A DNA stretch of 64,000 nt from Nocardia iowensis (GTDB taxonomy: Bacteria; Actinomycetota; Actinomycetes; Mycobacteriales; Mycobacteriaceae): the NCBI RefSeq assembly GCF_019222765.1, contig NZ_CP078145.1, forward strand, positions 4,278,001 to 4,342,000. Direction: 5' to 3'. Of this stretch, positions 17,927 through 26,760 are shown one piece after another. The translations under genes and the position numbers were made by a program. Position 1 is the first letter of the stretch. Every line of letters begins with the position of its first letter. Under the pieces are notes generated by a model. The model did no database searches. It was not told the origin of the DNA and saw only the letters and a list, made by a program, of their open reading frames with translations.

Positions 17927-18793
17927 ATGCGCTTCTCGATCAACATTCCGAACTTCGGCGACTTCGCCGATGCCAGGACGGTGGCGATGGCCGCTGCGGC
18001 AGCGGAGCAGGCGGGGTGGGACGCGTTGTTTGTCTGGGATCACGTGGTGCTCGATAAGGCCGAGCGCCGAGATCAACCGTTCGGGGATCCGTGGATGCTG
18101 CTGACCGCGGCGGCGTTGGCAACCTCCCGCATCAAGCTGGGTACTCTCGTGACCCCGGTGGCGCGGCGGCGGCCGGAACAACTCGCCCGCCAAGTGGCCA
18201 CCTTGGATTCCCTCAGCGGCGGAAGGGTTATTTTCAGCGCCGGTCTCGGTGGGCCGATTGCGGACGAATTCGGTAGTTTCGGCGACACGACCGACCCGGT
18301 CGTGCTGGCCGAGCGCTTGGACGAAGGCCTGGATCTATTGCAGCGCTACTGGTCTGGCGAGCGCGTCGACCATGACGGGCGGCATTACCGAGTTCGGGAT
18401 GTCACGCTGCTGCCCGCCACCACGCAACGCCCTCGTCCACCGGTGTGGATCGCCGGATTCTGGCCTCATCGCCGTCCGATCCGCCGAGCCGCCAACTGGG
18501 ACGGCGTGGTCCCCCTGTTCACCACAGCCGGTCACGGACAGCTACCACCGCTCGACCAGGTTCGCGACTTGGTTACCGAAATCCACCGCCACCGAAAAGA
18601 CCCGGACACCCCATTCGAGGTAGTCCTCGGCGGTGTCAGCCCAGGGGACCCCGCCAAAGCACGTGATCTGATCGCCCCATTCGCCGACGCCGGTGCAACC
18701 TGGTGGGACGAGCGACAACTCATGACCACCGACGCTCTCCATCGCCTCGCACCGGTCATGCGGCGCATCAACCAAGGCCCGCCCGCCCTGTAG
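17927..18793 (+). CDS. LLM-class flavin/F420-dependent oxidoreductase
   Basis: A 288-residue TIM-barrel luciferase-like monooxygenase family protein, binding FMN or F420. It opens with MRFSINIPNFGDFADARTVA and has the characteristic GWDALFVWDH, LGTLVTPVARRRPEQLARQVATLD and LSGGRVIFSAGLG strands. The later block RPRPPVWIAGFWPHRRPIRRAA is also typical. ATG 17927 is the first start that begins directly with the first beta strand. Substrate cannot be inferred. Upstream in-frame sequence is not protein-like. Confidence 0.82.
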   Translation: MRFSINIPNFGDFADARTVAMAAAAAEQAGWDALFVWDHVVLDKAERRDQPFGDPWMLLTAAALATSRIKLGTLVTPVARRRPEQLARQVATLDSLSGGRVIFSAGLGGPIADEFGSFGDTTDPVVLAERLDEGLDLLQRYWSGERVDHDGRHYRVRDVTLLPATTQRPRPPVWIAGFWPHRRPIRRAANWDGVVPLFTTAGHGQLPPLDQVRDLVTEIHRHRKDPDTPFEVVLGGVSPGDPAKARDLIAPFADAGATWWDERQLMTTDALHRLAPVMRRINQGPPAL

Positions 18794-18919
18794 CGCTGGT
18801 CCGCGGCCCGGCGAGTCAGTCGGAGCGGAGCACCTTGTCCCCGATGTCGAGTGTTCGGCGGACAGACGACGTAATTCCTTGCTGCGAGACTGTTTTCACT
18901 TCGGGAAAGGAGTGGAGAT

Positions 18920-19045
18920 ATGGCCGAGGTTTGTCCGCAGTGTAACCGGAAAACCGGGATGGATATCGGGGAGAAGGATCGTCAGGGGTGGCAGAAGTAT
19001 CAGTGCCAGGAGTGCAAGTTCGAATGGAAAGCGCCCAATCCATGA
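18920..19045 (+). CDS. Small zinc-ribbon protein, 41 residues
   Basis: A short gene with a strong AAAGGAG ribosome-binding site nine bases ahead of ATG. It encodes a 41-residue protein with two CxxC knuckles, CPQC at residues 5-8 and CQEC at about 29-32, separated by 20 residues. This is a one-zinc ribbon, basic and lysine-rich. 33 bp after its stop comes the 120-residue gene at 19079, which also has a strong ribosome-binding site, so the two look like one transcript. Small zinc ribbons often bind nucleic acid or act as assembly factors, but no function is assigned here. Confidence 0.65.
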   Translation: MAEVCPQCNRKTGMDIGEKDRQGWQKYQCQECKFEWKAPNP

Positions 19046-19078
19046 GGGCTGTTTCGGAATTGGTGGGAGGAGAGGCGC

Positions 19079-19441
19079 ATGCGACTTGTGGTGAACCGTA
19101 GTCAAACGGCTGTCAAGGGGATGCTCGGCGGGCACAAGGGCATGCAGTTCACGCTCTCGTGCCGTCTACAGCTCACCGACGAGGAGAATCGGCTCGTCCA
19201 GCAGTACAAGCTGACGGAGTACCCCCTGACCTGGCGTACTTTCCAAGGTACCAAGCTGGTCGGCGACACCATCGGCAGCTTGGTACAGGGCTCCAGTCAG
19301 ACCGTGTCGGACGTGAAGACATTGCTGACGAACGAAGATGTGATCAAGGACGCGATCGACGAATTGCCGACGTTGTTCGCGGTCTGTCGCACCTTCGGGG
19401 GAAACGAGATCATCGACTACCCGCGCGCGAAGAGCGCATAA
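19079..19441 (+). CDS. Hypothetical protein, 120 residues
   Basis: ATG 19079 has GGGAGGAGAGG upstream. The product is soluble and mixed alpha/beta by look, without signal peptide or membrane segment. It begins MRLVVNRSQTAVKGMLGG, with two cysteines (residues 28 and 103), and has a VQGSSQTVSDVKTLLTNED stretch in the second half. I recognise no family. It follows the 41-residue zinc-ribbon gene and is closed by a strong terminator, so the pair is an isolated two-gene unit. The codon usage seems slightly less GC-biased than its neighbours, which would fit acquisition by transfer, but this is an impression only. Confidence 0.65.
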   Translation: MRLVVNRSQTAVKGMLGGHKGMQFTLSCRLQLTDEENRLVQQYKLTEYPLTWRTFQGTKLVGDTIGSLVQGSSQTVSDVKTLLTNEDVIKDAIDELPTLFAVCRTFGGNEIIDYPRAKSA

Positions 19442-19454
19442 GGGACTCGGAACA

Positions 19455-19484
19455 GTGAACCCCCGCCGAATAGCGGGGGCTCAC
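19455..19484. terminator. Strong hairpin terminator
   Basis: GTGA-a-CCCCCGC, loop CGAATA, GCGGGGG-c-TCAC: an 11-bp stem with one mismatch. It lies between the convergent 120-residue gene and the acyl-CoA oxidase gene and could serve both. Confidence 0.75.
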
Positions 19485-19503
19485 TATCGCTGGGGGTTCG
19501 GAT

Positions 19504-21435
19504 CTATCCGCGCTCGAACACACTCGCATCATCGAGCATCGCCGCGCGCAGCATGGATTCCGGGACACCCATTCCCTCGACCAGGGTCCGGGCTTCGGGG
19601 CGGAGGCGGTCGACGAGCTCATTGACTCCTCGCCGAACTGCTTTCGCGCGTTCGACGGACATGAAGCGGTGCATGATGTACCAGGCCTGGTTCTCCTCCA
19701 GCGTCGAGTAGACGTAGAGGTCGCAGACACTTTCGGCGAGCGCACGGGCGTCCGTGTCCTGGATTCCCTCGATCCCTTCGATGAAGGCCTCCAGGATCAG
19801 GCGGTCGATGTGGGCAGTGCCCGCCGCGAGAATGTGGTCCTGGGCGTTGTTGAAAGCTTCGAACGGGCTGGTGTCCTCGGCGCGGGCGCGCAGCCGGTGA
19901 CCGGCGGTGCGCACCAGGTATTCCTCCCGATCGGCGAACAGTTGCAGTTGAACCGAGCGACGGGCCAGATCACCGTCGTCGACGGAGTCGTTCGAGCCGT
20001 CGCGCAGCCGCTGGATCAGCTGACGCACGCCGGTGACCTTGCGCACCTCGTCACCCGCCATGGTGGCGGCGAACTTCACCCAGCCGAGCGCGTCCAGGTC
20101 GCGGACCTCGTCGGAGTACGCGGTGAGCAGTTCCTTGGCGACGAGCTGGGTGAGCACCACATTGTCGCCCTCGAAGGTGGTGAACACATCGGTGTCCGCC
20201 TTGAGCGTGACGAGCCGGTTCTCGGTCAAATAGCCTGCGCCGCCGCATGCTTCGCGGCACTCCTGGATGGCGCGGGTGGCATGGCGGGTCTGCGCGACCT
20301 TCAGGCCAGCGGCCCGCTTCTCCAGTGCCCGTTGCGAACTCGGGTTGAGATCCTGGCCGGTCTGCACCAGGTGCATCCGGCGTACCAGGTCGTTCTGCGC
20401 GAACGCGAGCGCGTACGTCTTGGCGACCAGGGGGAGTAGCCGCCGCTGGTGGCTGCGGTAGTCGAGCAGGACCGTCTCCTGCCCGCTGTCCGGGTCGGCG
20501 AACTGCCTGCGCTTCTCCGCGTACCGGATGGCGATGCTGAGCGCGACCCTGGCACCGGCGGCCGCGGCCCCGCCGACGCTGACCCGCCCGCGCACCAGGG
20601 TGCCGAGCGTGGTGAAGAAGCGACGGCTGGGGTTCTCGATCTCGGAGCTGTAGGTGCCGTCCGGTTCGACGTCGGCGTAGCGATTGAGCAGATTCTCCCG
20701 CGGCACGCGGACGTGGTCGAACACGATGCGTCCGTTGTCGGCGCCGGGCAGCCCACCCTTGAGTCCGTCGTCGGAGGTGGTCACGCCGGGCAGATCCGCG
20801 CCGTTCTCGTCGCGGATCGGCACCAGCAGGCAGTGCACGCCGCGACCCTCACCCTGGGTGATCAACTGCGCGAAAACCGCTGCCATGCGCGCATGTTCGG
20901 CGGCACCGCCGATATAGTCCTTGCGCGCCGACGGCGTCGGCGAGTGGACCACGAACTCCTGGGTGTCCGGGTCGTAGGTGGCGGTGGTCTCCAGGTGAGC
21001 GACGTCGCTGCCGTGCCCGGACTCGGTCATCGCGAAACAGCCGAGCAGATCCAGCGAGATGAGCCGCTTGATGTACTCGCGATGCCGCTCGGTGCCCAGA
21101 TTCTCGACCGCCCCGCCGAACAGACCCCACTGCACACCGGCCTTCACCCACAGCGACAGATCCGCATACGCGAGCATCTCAAGCCCGGTCACCGCGGCGC
21201 CAGGCTCGCTGGTGCCACCGTTCTCCCGTCGGAAACCGCGCTCGGCGTAGCCCATCGTGGCGATGACCCGCATCTGGTCGAGCACCCGCGCGCGGGCCGC
21301 TTTGTAGTCGAGGTACGGGTCGCCGGCGAACTTGTCGTCCGCGAGCTGGACTCGCGCCTCCTCCCGGACTGCTCCCCACGGTCCGTCCAGTGCTGCGCGT
21401 AGGTGATCCGCCGTCGTTGCGGTGCCGGTAGTCAT
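19504..21435 (-). CDS. Acyl-CoA oxidase/dehydrogenase family protein
   Basis: 643 residues, the length of peroxisomal-type acyl-CoA oxidases rather than the 380-400 of ordinary acyl-CoA dehydrogenases. The FAD-binding signature is LLGCFAMTESGHGSDVAHLETTA-like (residues about 130-152), then YIGGAAEHARMAAVFAQL, and FDHVRVPRENLLNRYADV in the middle domain. The long C-terminal extension (IEGIEGIQDTDARALAESVCDLYVYSTLEENQAWY) matches the ACOX C-terminal domain. It would introduce the alpha,beta double bond of acyl-CoA with oxygen or ETF as acceptor. It is divergent from a TetR gene; the TetR operator is about 80 bp upstream. Confidence 0.85.
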   Translation of the reverse strand: MTTGTATTADHLRAALDGPWGAVREEARVQLADDKFAGDPYLDYKAARARVLDQMRVIATMGYAERGFRRENGGTSEPGAAVTGLEMLAYADLSLWVKAGVQWGLFGGAVENLGTERHREYIKRLISLDLLGCFAMTESGHGSDVAHLETTATYDPDTQEFVVHSPTPSARKDYIGGAAEHARMAAVFAQLITQGEGRGVHCLLVPIRDENGADLPGVTTSDDGLKGGLPGADNGRIVFDHVRVPRENLLNRYADVEPDGTYSSEIENPSRRFFTTLGTLVRGRVSVGGAAAAGARVALSIAIRYAEKRRQFADPDSGQETVLLDYRSHQRRLLPLVAKTYALAFAQNDLVRRMHLVQTGQDLNPSSQRALEKRAAGLKVAQTRHATRAIQECREACGGAGYLTENRLVTLKADTDVFTTFEGDNVVLTQLVAKELLTAYSDEVRDLDALGWVKFAATMAGDEVRKVTGVRQLIQRLRDGSNDSVDDGDLARRSVQLQLFADREEYLVRTAGHRLRARAEDTSPFEAFNNAQDHILAAGTAHIDRLILEAFIEGIEGIQDTDARALAESVCDLYVYSTLEENQAWYIMHRFMSVERAKAVRRGVNELVDRLRPEARTLVEGMGVPESMLRAAMLDDASVFERG

Positions 21436-21513
21436 AACTCGACATTAGCCCGCGCCGCGCCGGGCAAACCGTGACTGTTGACACGACATTCCGGGCGGAG
21501 CTCTTGTGGCAGA

Positions 21514-21549
21514 TTGAACGGGTGTTTAATATATTGAACATGTGTTTAA
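21514..21549. promoter_or_regulatory. Tandem palindromic operator overlapping the TetR start codon
   Basis: Two copies of TTGAAC-4 bases-GTTTAA (21514-21529 and 21534-21549) are separated by TATA. The second copy covers the GTG start codon at 21542. Each half site is a near inverted repeat of its partner, so two repressor dimers could bind side by side. Confidence 0.7.
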
Positions 21550-22195
21550 CAAACAGCCCGTACCGCAAGGACCCGCCGAGGATCTGACGACGGCGGCCCG
21601 GATCCGCGATGCCGCGATCGAGGTGTTCGGCGAGCATGGATTCCAAGTCGGAGTCCGTGCCATCGCGAAGGCAGCAGGGATCTCCCCGGGATTGGTGAAC
21701 CATCACTTCGGCTCCAAGGACGGACTGCGGGCGGTCTGCGACGAGCGTGTGCTGCAGCTGATCCGCGAGGCGAAGGTCAAGGCGATCACCGCGGACAACG
21801 TGTCCAAGGGGATGCTCGCCGCCATGGCCGACATCGAGGAATACGGCCCCTTGGTCGCCTACATGGTGCGCAGCTTGCAGGCCGGTGGACCGATGGCGGA
21901 ATCCCTGCTGGAACACATAATTTCCGATGCCGAGGTGTACATCCAGGCCGGCGTCGACTCGGGGGCCATCAAGCCGAGCCGCGATCCCGCGGCACGTGCC
22001 AAATACCTCATGTTGCTCAACGTCGGCGCGACCGTCCTCTACATGCAGATGCGCACGCAGCGCGGGGAAAAGCTCGACTACCGCAAAGCCATTCGGGAGC
22101 TCACGGAGGAGCTCACCGCACCCGCCCTGGAGATGTACACCCAGGGCCTACTCACCGACCCCACGATTTTGGACACATTCACCAAGGAGACCTGA
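21542..22195 (+). CDS. TetR-family regulator of an ABC exporter
   Basis: A 217-residue TetR protein with a standard helix-turn-helix ([49 protein letters not shown]). There is no Shine-Dalgarno sequence before GTG 21542 and the operator overlaps it, so the transcript may be leaderless. The stop overlaps the ABC ATPase start by one base (TGATG), so regulator and exporter form one autoregulated operon. This layout is typical of drug- or lipid-efflux systems in which the exported compound relieves repression. Confidence 0.85.
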   Translation: MFNKQPVPQGPAEDLTTAARIRDAAIEVFGEHGFQVGVRAIAKAAGISPGLVNHHFGSKDGLRAVCDERVLQLIREAKVKAITADNVSKGMLAAMADIEEYGPLVAYMVRSLQAGGPMAESLLEHIISDAEVYIQAGVDSGAIKPSRDPAARAKYLMLLNVGATVLYMQMRTQRGEKLDYRKAIRELTEELTAPALEMYTQGLLTDPTILDTFTKET

Positions 22196-23139
22196 TGTCC
22201 GACATCATCGAAGTCCGCGATCTGCGCAAAACCTTCGGCCACGTCGCAGCACTGGACGGACTGAATCTCACTGTCGGAGAAGGCGAGATCCACGGCTTCC
22301 TCGGTCCCAACGGCGCGGGCAAGTCGACCACCATTCGGGTGCTGCTCGGCATTCTGCGCGCCACCGCAGGCCGAGTCGAACTGTTCGGCCGTAACCCGTG
22401 GACCGATGCGGTCGCCCTGCATCACGAACTCGCCTATGTGCCAGGCGATGTCACGCTGTGGCCGTCGCTGTCCGGTGGCGAGACGATCGACCTGTTGGCT
22501 CGCATGCGCGGCGGCATCAATGCCGAGCGCAGGGCGGAGCTGATCGAACGATTCGACCTCGATCCGCGCAAGAAGGCCCGCACCTACTCCAAGGGCAACC
22601 GCCAGAAGGTCGCGTTGATCTCCGCGCTGGCCTCCGACGTCCGCCTACTGCTGCTCGACGAACCGACTTCCGGCCTGGATCCGTTGATGGAGCAGGTCTT
22701 CCGGGAATGCGTCGAGGAAGCCAATCAGCGCGGCACCACCGTTCTGTTGTCCAGCCACATCCTCTCCGAAGTCGAGGCGCTCTGCGACCGGGTGACCATC
22801 ATCCGGGCCGGGCGCACCGTGGAGAGCGGCACCCTGGCCGACCTGCGCCACCTTTCGCGCACCTCGATCACCGCCGAATTGCTCGGCGACCCAGGAGATC
22901 TCAGTCGGATCGAGGGCGTCGAGGACATCGAGCGGGACGGCACGACGCTGCGCTGCCAGGTGGACAGTGAGCATCTCGGCGAGCTGATCCGAGTACTCGG
23001 CGACACCGGGGTGCGCAGCCTGACCAGTGCGCCGCCGACGCTGGAAGAACTCTTCATGCGGCACTACCACGTCGACGGCGAGACCTCCGGGTCGGCCGCG
23101 AAGCGCGCGGCGAAGAATGGGGAGAAGGTGCGCGCATGA
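22195..23139 (+). CDS. ABC exporter ATP-binding protein
   Basis: A 314-residue ATPase. Walker A GPNGAGKS is at residues 37-44, Walker B is [13 protein letters not shown], and the signature region reads [15 protein letters not shown], the variant found in ABC-2-type exporters of the DrrA/TnrB2 type. The C-terminal 80 residues are the accessory domain common in DrrA-like proteins. It is coupled to TetR upstream and by a 4-base ATGA overlap to the permease downstream. It would power export of a hydrophobic compound; the substrate is not evident. Confidence 0.9.
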   Translation: MSDIIEVRDLRKTFGHVAALDGLNLTVGEGEIHGFLGPNGAGKSTTIRVLLGILRATAGRVELFGRNPWTDAVALHHELAYVPGDVTLWPSLSGGETIDLLARMRGGINAERRAELIERFDLDPRKKARTYSKGNRQKVALISALASDVRLLLLDEPTSGLDPLMEQVFRECVEEANQRGTTVLLSSHILSEVEALCDRVTIIRAGRTVESGTLADLRHLSRTSITAELLGDPGDLSRIEGVEDIERDGTTLRCQVDSEHLGELIRVLGDTGVRSLTSAPPTLEELFMRHYHVDGETSGSAAKRAAKNGEKVRA

Positions 23140-24770
23140 CCACCATCGCTGCCGAACGTGCCCCCGCGGCACCGATTTTCGCCGACTCCAGCGATTTCGC
23201 GGGTACCGGGCAGCTGCTGCGGCTGTATCTGCGACGCGATCGCATCGTGCTGCCGCTGTGGTCGTTGCTGCTCGGGCTGATGCCCGCGTTCCAGGTCGCG
23301 AGCATCAAGGGCCTCTACGACACGCAGGCCGAGCTGGACAATTTCGCCAAGACCACCGCCGACAGCCCGGCACTGCTGGCCATGTACGGGCCGGTGTTCG
23401 GCACCGAACTCGGCTCGATCGGCACCTGGAAAGCCGGTGCCATGTACACGATGATCGCGATCGCCACGGTGCTCACGGTCATCAGGCACACCCGAGTCGA
23501 AGAGGAAACCGGGCGCGCGGAATTGGTGGGCGCCACCAGCATCGGCCGCTACGCCGGGCTCACCGCCGCGCTGACCACGACCTACCTCGGTTCGGTGGTC
23601 GCCGGAATCGTTTGTGCTGCCGCGCTATACGGCAACGACCTGCCTGCGATGGGCTCGCTCGGCTGGGGCAGCGCCCTGGCCATGTCCGGCATCGTCTGGG
23701 GTTCGGTCGCCGCGGTCGCCGCCCAGGTGAGTTCCGGCGCGCGAATCGCCCGCGGGATCGCGTTCGGCGCACTCGGCGCCGCGTTCGCGTTCCGTGCCGT
23801 CGGCGACGCCGGAAACGGGGTGCTCTCCTGGTTCTCGCCGGTTGGCTGGTGCCTGCAACTGCGCCCGTACGCCACCGAACGCTGGTGGGTGCTGATCCCA
23901 CTGCTTGCGGTCGCGGTCGTCGGGACCGCAACGGCCTACGCGCTGCTGCGCACCCGCGATACCGGCTCCGGTCTGGTGGCCGAGCGCCCCGGGCCACCGG
24001 TCGCCGACTCGGTCCTTGCCGGACCGCTCGGACTGGCCTGGCGGCTGCAACGCGGGACATTGCTGGCGTGGGGCATCGGCTTCGCTCTCTACGGGCTGCT
24101 GATCGGCGGTGCCGTGAACAGCGTCGGCGACATGCTCGACGGCAGCCAGACCATCCGCGACCTCATCTCCCGGATGGGTGGTTCGGATATGTTGCAGAAC
24201 TCCTTCGTCACCTACGCGATCACCATGCTCGCCGCCGCGGCCGCCGCGTACTCGATCTCGGCGACCTTGCGGCTGCACGAGGAGGAGACCAGTTCCCGCG
24301 CCGAGACCACGTTGTCCGGCTCGGTCGGACGCACGCGATACGCGTTGAGCCACATCGGCTTCGCGCTGTTCGGCCCGGCGGTGGCGCTGCTCGTGGCGGG
24401 TGCGGCGATCGGCATCGTCTACGGTGCGGCATCGGGCGATCTGGGTGAGAAGCTGCCGCAGGCGATCGGTGCCGCCGCCGTACAGGTGCCCGCGGTATGG
24501 GTCGTCACCGGCATCGCGGTCGCGCTCTACAGCCTCGTGCCCCGCTTCGCCCCGGTCGCCTGGGGCGTGCTGAGCGCCATGGTGGTGATCTTCTTCGTCG
24601 GCTCGCTCGACGGGCTGCCGCAGTGGATCGTCGATCTGGTGCCGTTCGTCCATCCGCCCAAACTGCCCGGCGCGGAATTCCAAGCCGCGCCGGTGCTCTG
24701 GCTGCTGGCGATCGCGGCAGCGCTGCTCGCGGTAGGCATCGCCGCCTTCCGCAGGCGCGACCTGCGCTGA
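23136..24770 (+). CDS. ABC exporter permease (tetronasin/polyketide-exporter type)
   Basis: A 544-residue integral membrane protein with about twelve hydrophobic segments in two similar halves (for example [31 protein letters not shown] in the first and [38 protein letters not shown] in the second). The repeated [18 protein letters not shown] element is a hallmark of the large ABC permeases annotated as exporters of polyketide antibiotics such as tetronasin. One chain would replace the usual permease pair. The start overlaps the ATPase stop by 4 bases. Confidence 0.88.
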   Translation: MTTIAAERAPAAPIFADSSDFAGTGQLLRLYLRRDRIVLPLWSLLLGLMPAFQVASIKGLYDTQAELDNFAKTTADSPALLAMYGPVFGTELGSIGTWKAGAMYTMIAIATVLTVIRHTRVEEETGRAELVGATSIGRYAGLTAALTTTYLGSVVAGIVCAAALYGNDLPAMGSLGWGSALAMSGIVWGSVAAVAAQVSSGARIARGIAFGALGAAFAFRAVGDAGNGVLSWFSPVGWCLQLRPYATERWWVLIPLLAVAVVGTATAYALLRTRDTGSGLVAERPGPPVADSVLAGPLGLAWRLQRGTLLAWGIGFALYGLLIGGAVNSVGDMLDGSQTIRDLISRMGGSDMLQNSFVTYAITMLAAAAAAYSISATLRLHEEETSSRAETTLSGSVGRTRYALSHIGFALFGPAVALLVAGAAIGIVYGAASGDLGEKLPQAIGAAAVQVPAVWVVTGIAVALYSLVPRFAPVAWGVLSAMVVIFFVGSLDGLPQWIVDLVPFVHPPKLPGAEFQAAPVLWLLAIAAALLAVGIAAFRRRDLR

Positions 24771-24908
24771 ACCGGCAAGCCGCGCGGCCCATGCCCAGCG
24801 TTGTGCGTGGGTCGCGCGCGGTAAGCGCTTGCGCCGCACAGACGTTGGCGACGCCCTACAGCGCTTGCAGGTGCTGTGAGGTGGCGCGAAGTCTGTGCCG
24901 CGGCGAAA

Positions 24909-25766
24909 TCAGCTGACGTCTGCGTCGAGGCCGAGCTTTGCGGCGAGTCGGGTGAGGTAGCCGTGCACTTCGTCCGCTGTGCGGTCCGGCGTGCCGAAAA
25001 TGACCTCGGTGACGCCGAATTCGGCCCACTGCGCCAGTTGTTCGGCGTTGTGGCGACCGGCCAGTGCGATGATCTCGGGTGCGCCCGCGCGGTCGTGCTC
25101 GCGCCAGATCCGGTGCAGCAGTTCGATCTTCGTGTGCAAGCCGTCTTCGGTCGGAGTGGTGATCCAGCCGTCGGCGTTCTTTGCCAGCCAAGTGAACGAC
25201 TTTTCGGTGCCCGCGGCGCCGAGCAGCACCGGAATGTTCTTCTGCACCGGTTTCGGCCACGACCAGCTGGCCCCGAAGTTCACGAACTCGCCGGCGAAAC
25301 TTGCCTCCTCCTCGGTCCAGATGGCGCGCATCGCGTCCAAGTGCTCGCGCAGCACCGTCCTGCGCTTGCCCGCGGGCACGCCGTGGTGGGCGAGTTCGTC
25401 GGTATTCCAGCCGAATCCGACGCCGAGGCTGACCCGGCCGCCGGACAGATGGTCCAGCGAGGCGATGGTCTTGGCCAGCGTGATCGGATGATGCTCAGCG
25501 GGCAACGCCACCGCCGTCGACAACCCGATCCGTTCCGTCACGGCGGCCGCGGTGGCCAGCGCCACCCACGGATCGAGGGTGCGCAGGTACCGGTCGTCCG
25601 GCAGGCTCGCGTCGCCGGTGCGGGGATGCGCCGCCGCGCGCACCACTGGGATGTGGGTGTGTTCGGGCACGTAGAACGTGTCGAAACCGGCACCCTCGGC
25701 GGCCTTCGCTGCCGCTGCGGGCGTAATGCCCCGATCGCTGGTGAACAAGACAATCCCGTACCGCAC
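24909..25766 (-). CDS. LLM-class F420-dependent oxidoreductase, putative KstR target
   Basis: About 285 residues. It begins MRYGIVLFTSDRGITPAAAA, with GFDTFYVPEHTHIPV, LSTAVALPAEHHPITLAKTIASLDHLSGGRVSLGVGFGWN and VPVLLGAAGT-type blocks. These are typical of the F420-dependent LLM group abundant in mycolic-acid bacteria. GTG 25766 has GGGAG eight bases upstream and gives the standard N-terminus; ATG 25781 lacks a ribosome-binding site. A palindrome matching the KstR consensus lies 25-38 bp upstream of this start. KstR represses cholesterol-catabolism genes, so this enzyme may act on a steroid or a side-chain intermediate. Confidence 0.8.
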   Translation of the reverse strand: MRYGIVLFTSDRGITPAAAAKAAEGAGFDTFYVPEHTHIPVVRAAAHPRTGDASLPDDRYLRTLDPWVALATAAAVTERIGLSTAVALPAEHHPITLAKTIASLDHLSGGRVSLGVGFGWNTDELAHHGVPAGKRRTVLREHLDAMRAIWTEEEASFAGEFVNFGASWSWPKPVQKNIPVLLGAAGTEKSFTWLAKNADGWITTPTEDGLHTKIELLHRIWREHDRAGAPEIIALAGRHNAEQLAQWAEFGVTEVIFGTPDRTADEVHGYLTRLAAKLGLDADVS

Positions 25767-25790
25767 CGTACGCGCTCCCATCGCCGAAAC

Positions 25791-25804
25791 TAGAACAAGT
25801 TCTA
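25791..25804. promoter_or_regulatory. KstR-type operator
   Basis: TAGAACAAGTTCTA matches the mycobacterial KstR consensus TNNAACNNGTTNNA at every fixed base, and its two 6-bp arms are perfectly inverted. It is just upstream of the LLM oxidoreductase start and overlaps the stop codon of the PAP2 gene. Confidence 0.65.
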
Positions 25805-26449
25805 CCATCTTTCCTTGGTCGGCACCAAGGTTTGGCGTGCACCGCCGGTCAGCGACAACGCCGCCGAGCACAGCGCGAGCACCATCGCGACGGCTGCGGC
25901 CACGCCGCCGAGAATGTCGGTGGGCAGGTGGTAATCGAGGCCGATCATGCCGATCGCGGCCGCGCATTGCGCCGCGACAGCAACTACGAGCGCAGTGATC
26001 CGAGCTCGCATCGAATCGACCAGCACGATGAACGCGGTGGCGATCGCGATCAGATGCACGGTGTGACCGCTCGGATAGGCAAGATAGTCGTGCAGCTGTC
26101 GGTTCCAGAGCGGTTTCCACAGCCAGGTATTGAGGCCGAGGGCGAGTTCGGGAACCACGAGCATGATCGCGGCGCGCCGCCAGTCGCCCCGATAGCCGAA
26201 CCACGTGCACGCGAGCAGCAACAGCGGCAGCAGGATGTAGGCATTGCTGGGAATCACCAGCGCCTGATAGATGCCGGGCCTGCTGTCGAGGGCCGAGTGG
26301 ATCGGTGCGGCAAGCGCGCGATCGAGCGCCGTCGGACCGCCGTCGGGGGGAAATGTCGCGGGAAGCAGGCCCGCGACGGCGCCGCCCAGCGCGATCCCGC
26401 CGAGCCGGAACGCGCCGCCGGGGATGACGTCCTGCCGTAGTCCGAACAC
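25802..26449 (-). CDS. PAP2-superfamily membrane phosphatase
   Basis: A 215-residue membrane protein with about five hydrophobic helices. It carries the three PAP2 phosphatase motifs: KPLWNRQLHD (K-x6-R-x like), PSGHT, and GLDYHLPTDILGG with the nucleophilic-partner His and Asp (SR-x5-H-x3-D type; the Arg is replaced here). It would dephosphorylate a lipid phosphate or prenyl pyrophosphate at the outer face. It ends right at the KstR-like site of the downstream LLM gene and is probably transcribed separately. Confidence 0.8.
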   Translation of the reverse strand: MFGLRQDVIPGGAFRLGGIALGGAVAGLLPATFPPDGGPTALDRALAAPIHSALDSRPGIYQALVIPSNAYILLPLLLLACTWFGYRGDWRRAAIMLVVPELALGLNTWLWKPLWNRQLHDYLAYPSGHTVHLIAIATAFIVLVDSMRARITALVVAVAAQCAAAIGMIGLDYHLPTDILGGVAAAVAMVLALCSAALSLTGGARQTLVPTKERW

Positions 26450-26640
26450 CGGTCGACGATAGTCACTGACAGATTCTTGCTATGCGACCACGGTGTGTCG
26501 GCCTAGGCTGTCGGAGAAGTCAATGGTCATTCCACCGGAATCTGCTCCGGAAACGGTCACCGTCGAAACCGCCGCAGGGCAGGTCAACTCGGAGATCTGC
26601 TGAACGCTCCGCGACGTCGTGCTGACTTGGTATGGTCGAG

Positions 26641-26672
26641 TCGATCGGTGAACATTTGGGTTCACCAATCGA
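26641..26672. promoter_or_regulatory. 32-bp palindrome upstream of LuxR regulator
   Basis: TCGAT-c-GGTGAAC, then ATTTGG, then GTTCACC-a-ATCGA: arms of 13 bases with a single mismatched pair. It lies 89 bp before ATG 26761 within a gene-free stretch of about 310 bp (26450-26760). It may be an operator; as RNA it would form a stable hairpin. Confidence 0.6.
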
Positions 26673-26760
26673 AATCTCGGCTCGGTCGGCCTGAAAGCAA
26701 TGTGGCTCGGGTGTATTTCTTGCGGTCGTCTGGGCCGGGGGAGTGACTGAGAGGTACCCC

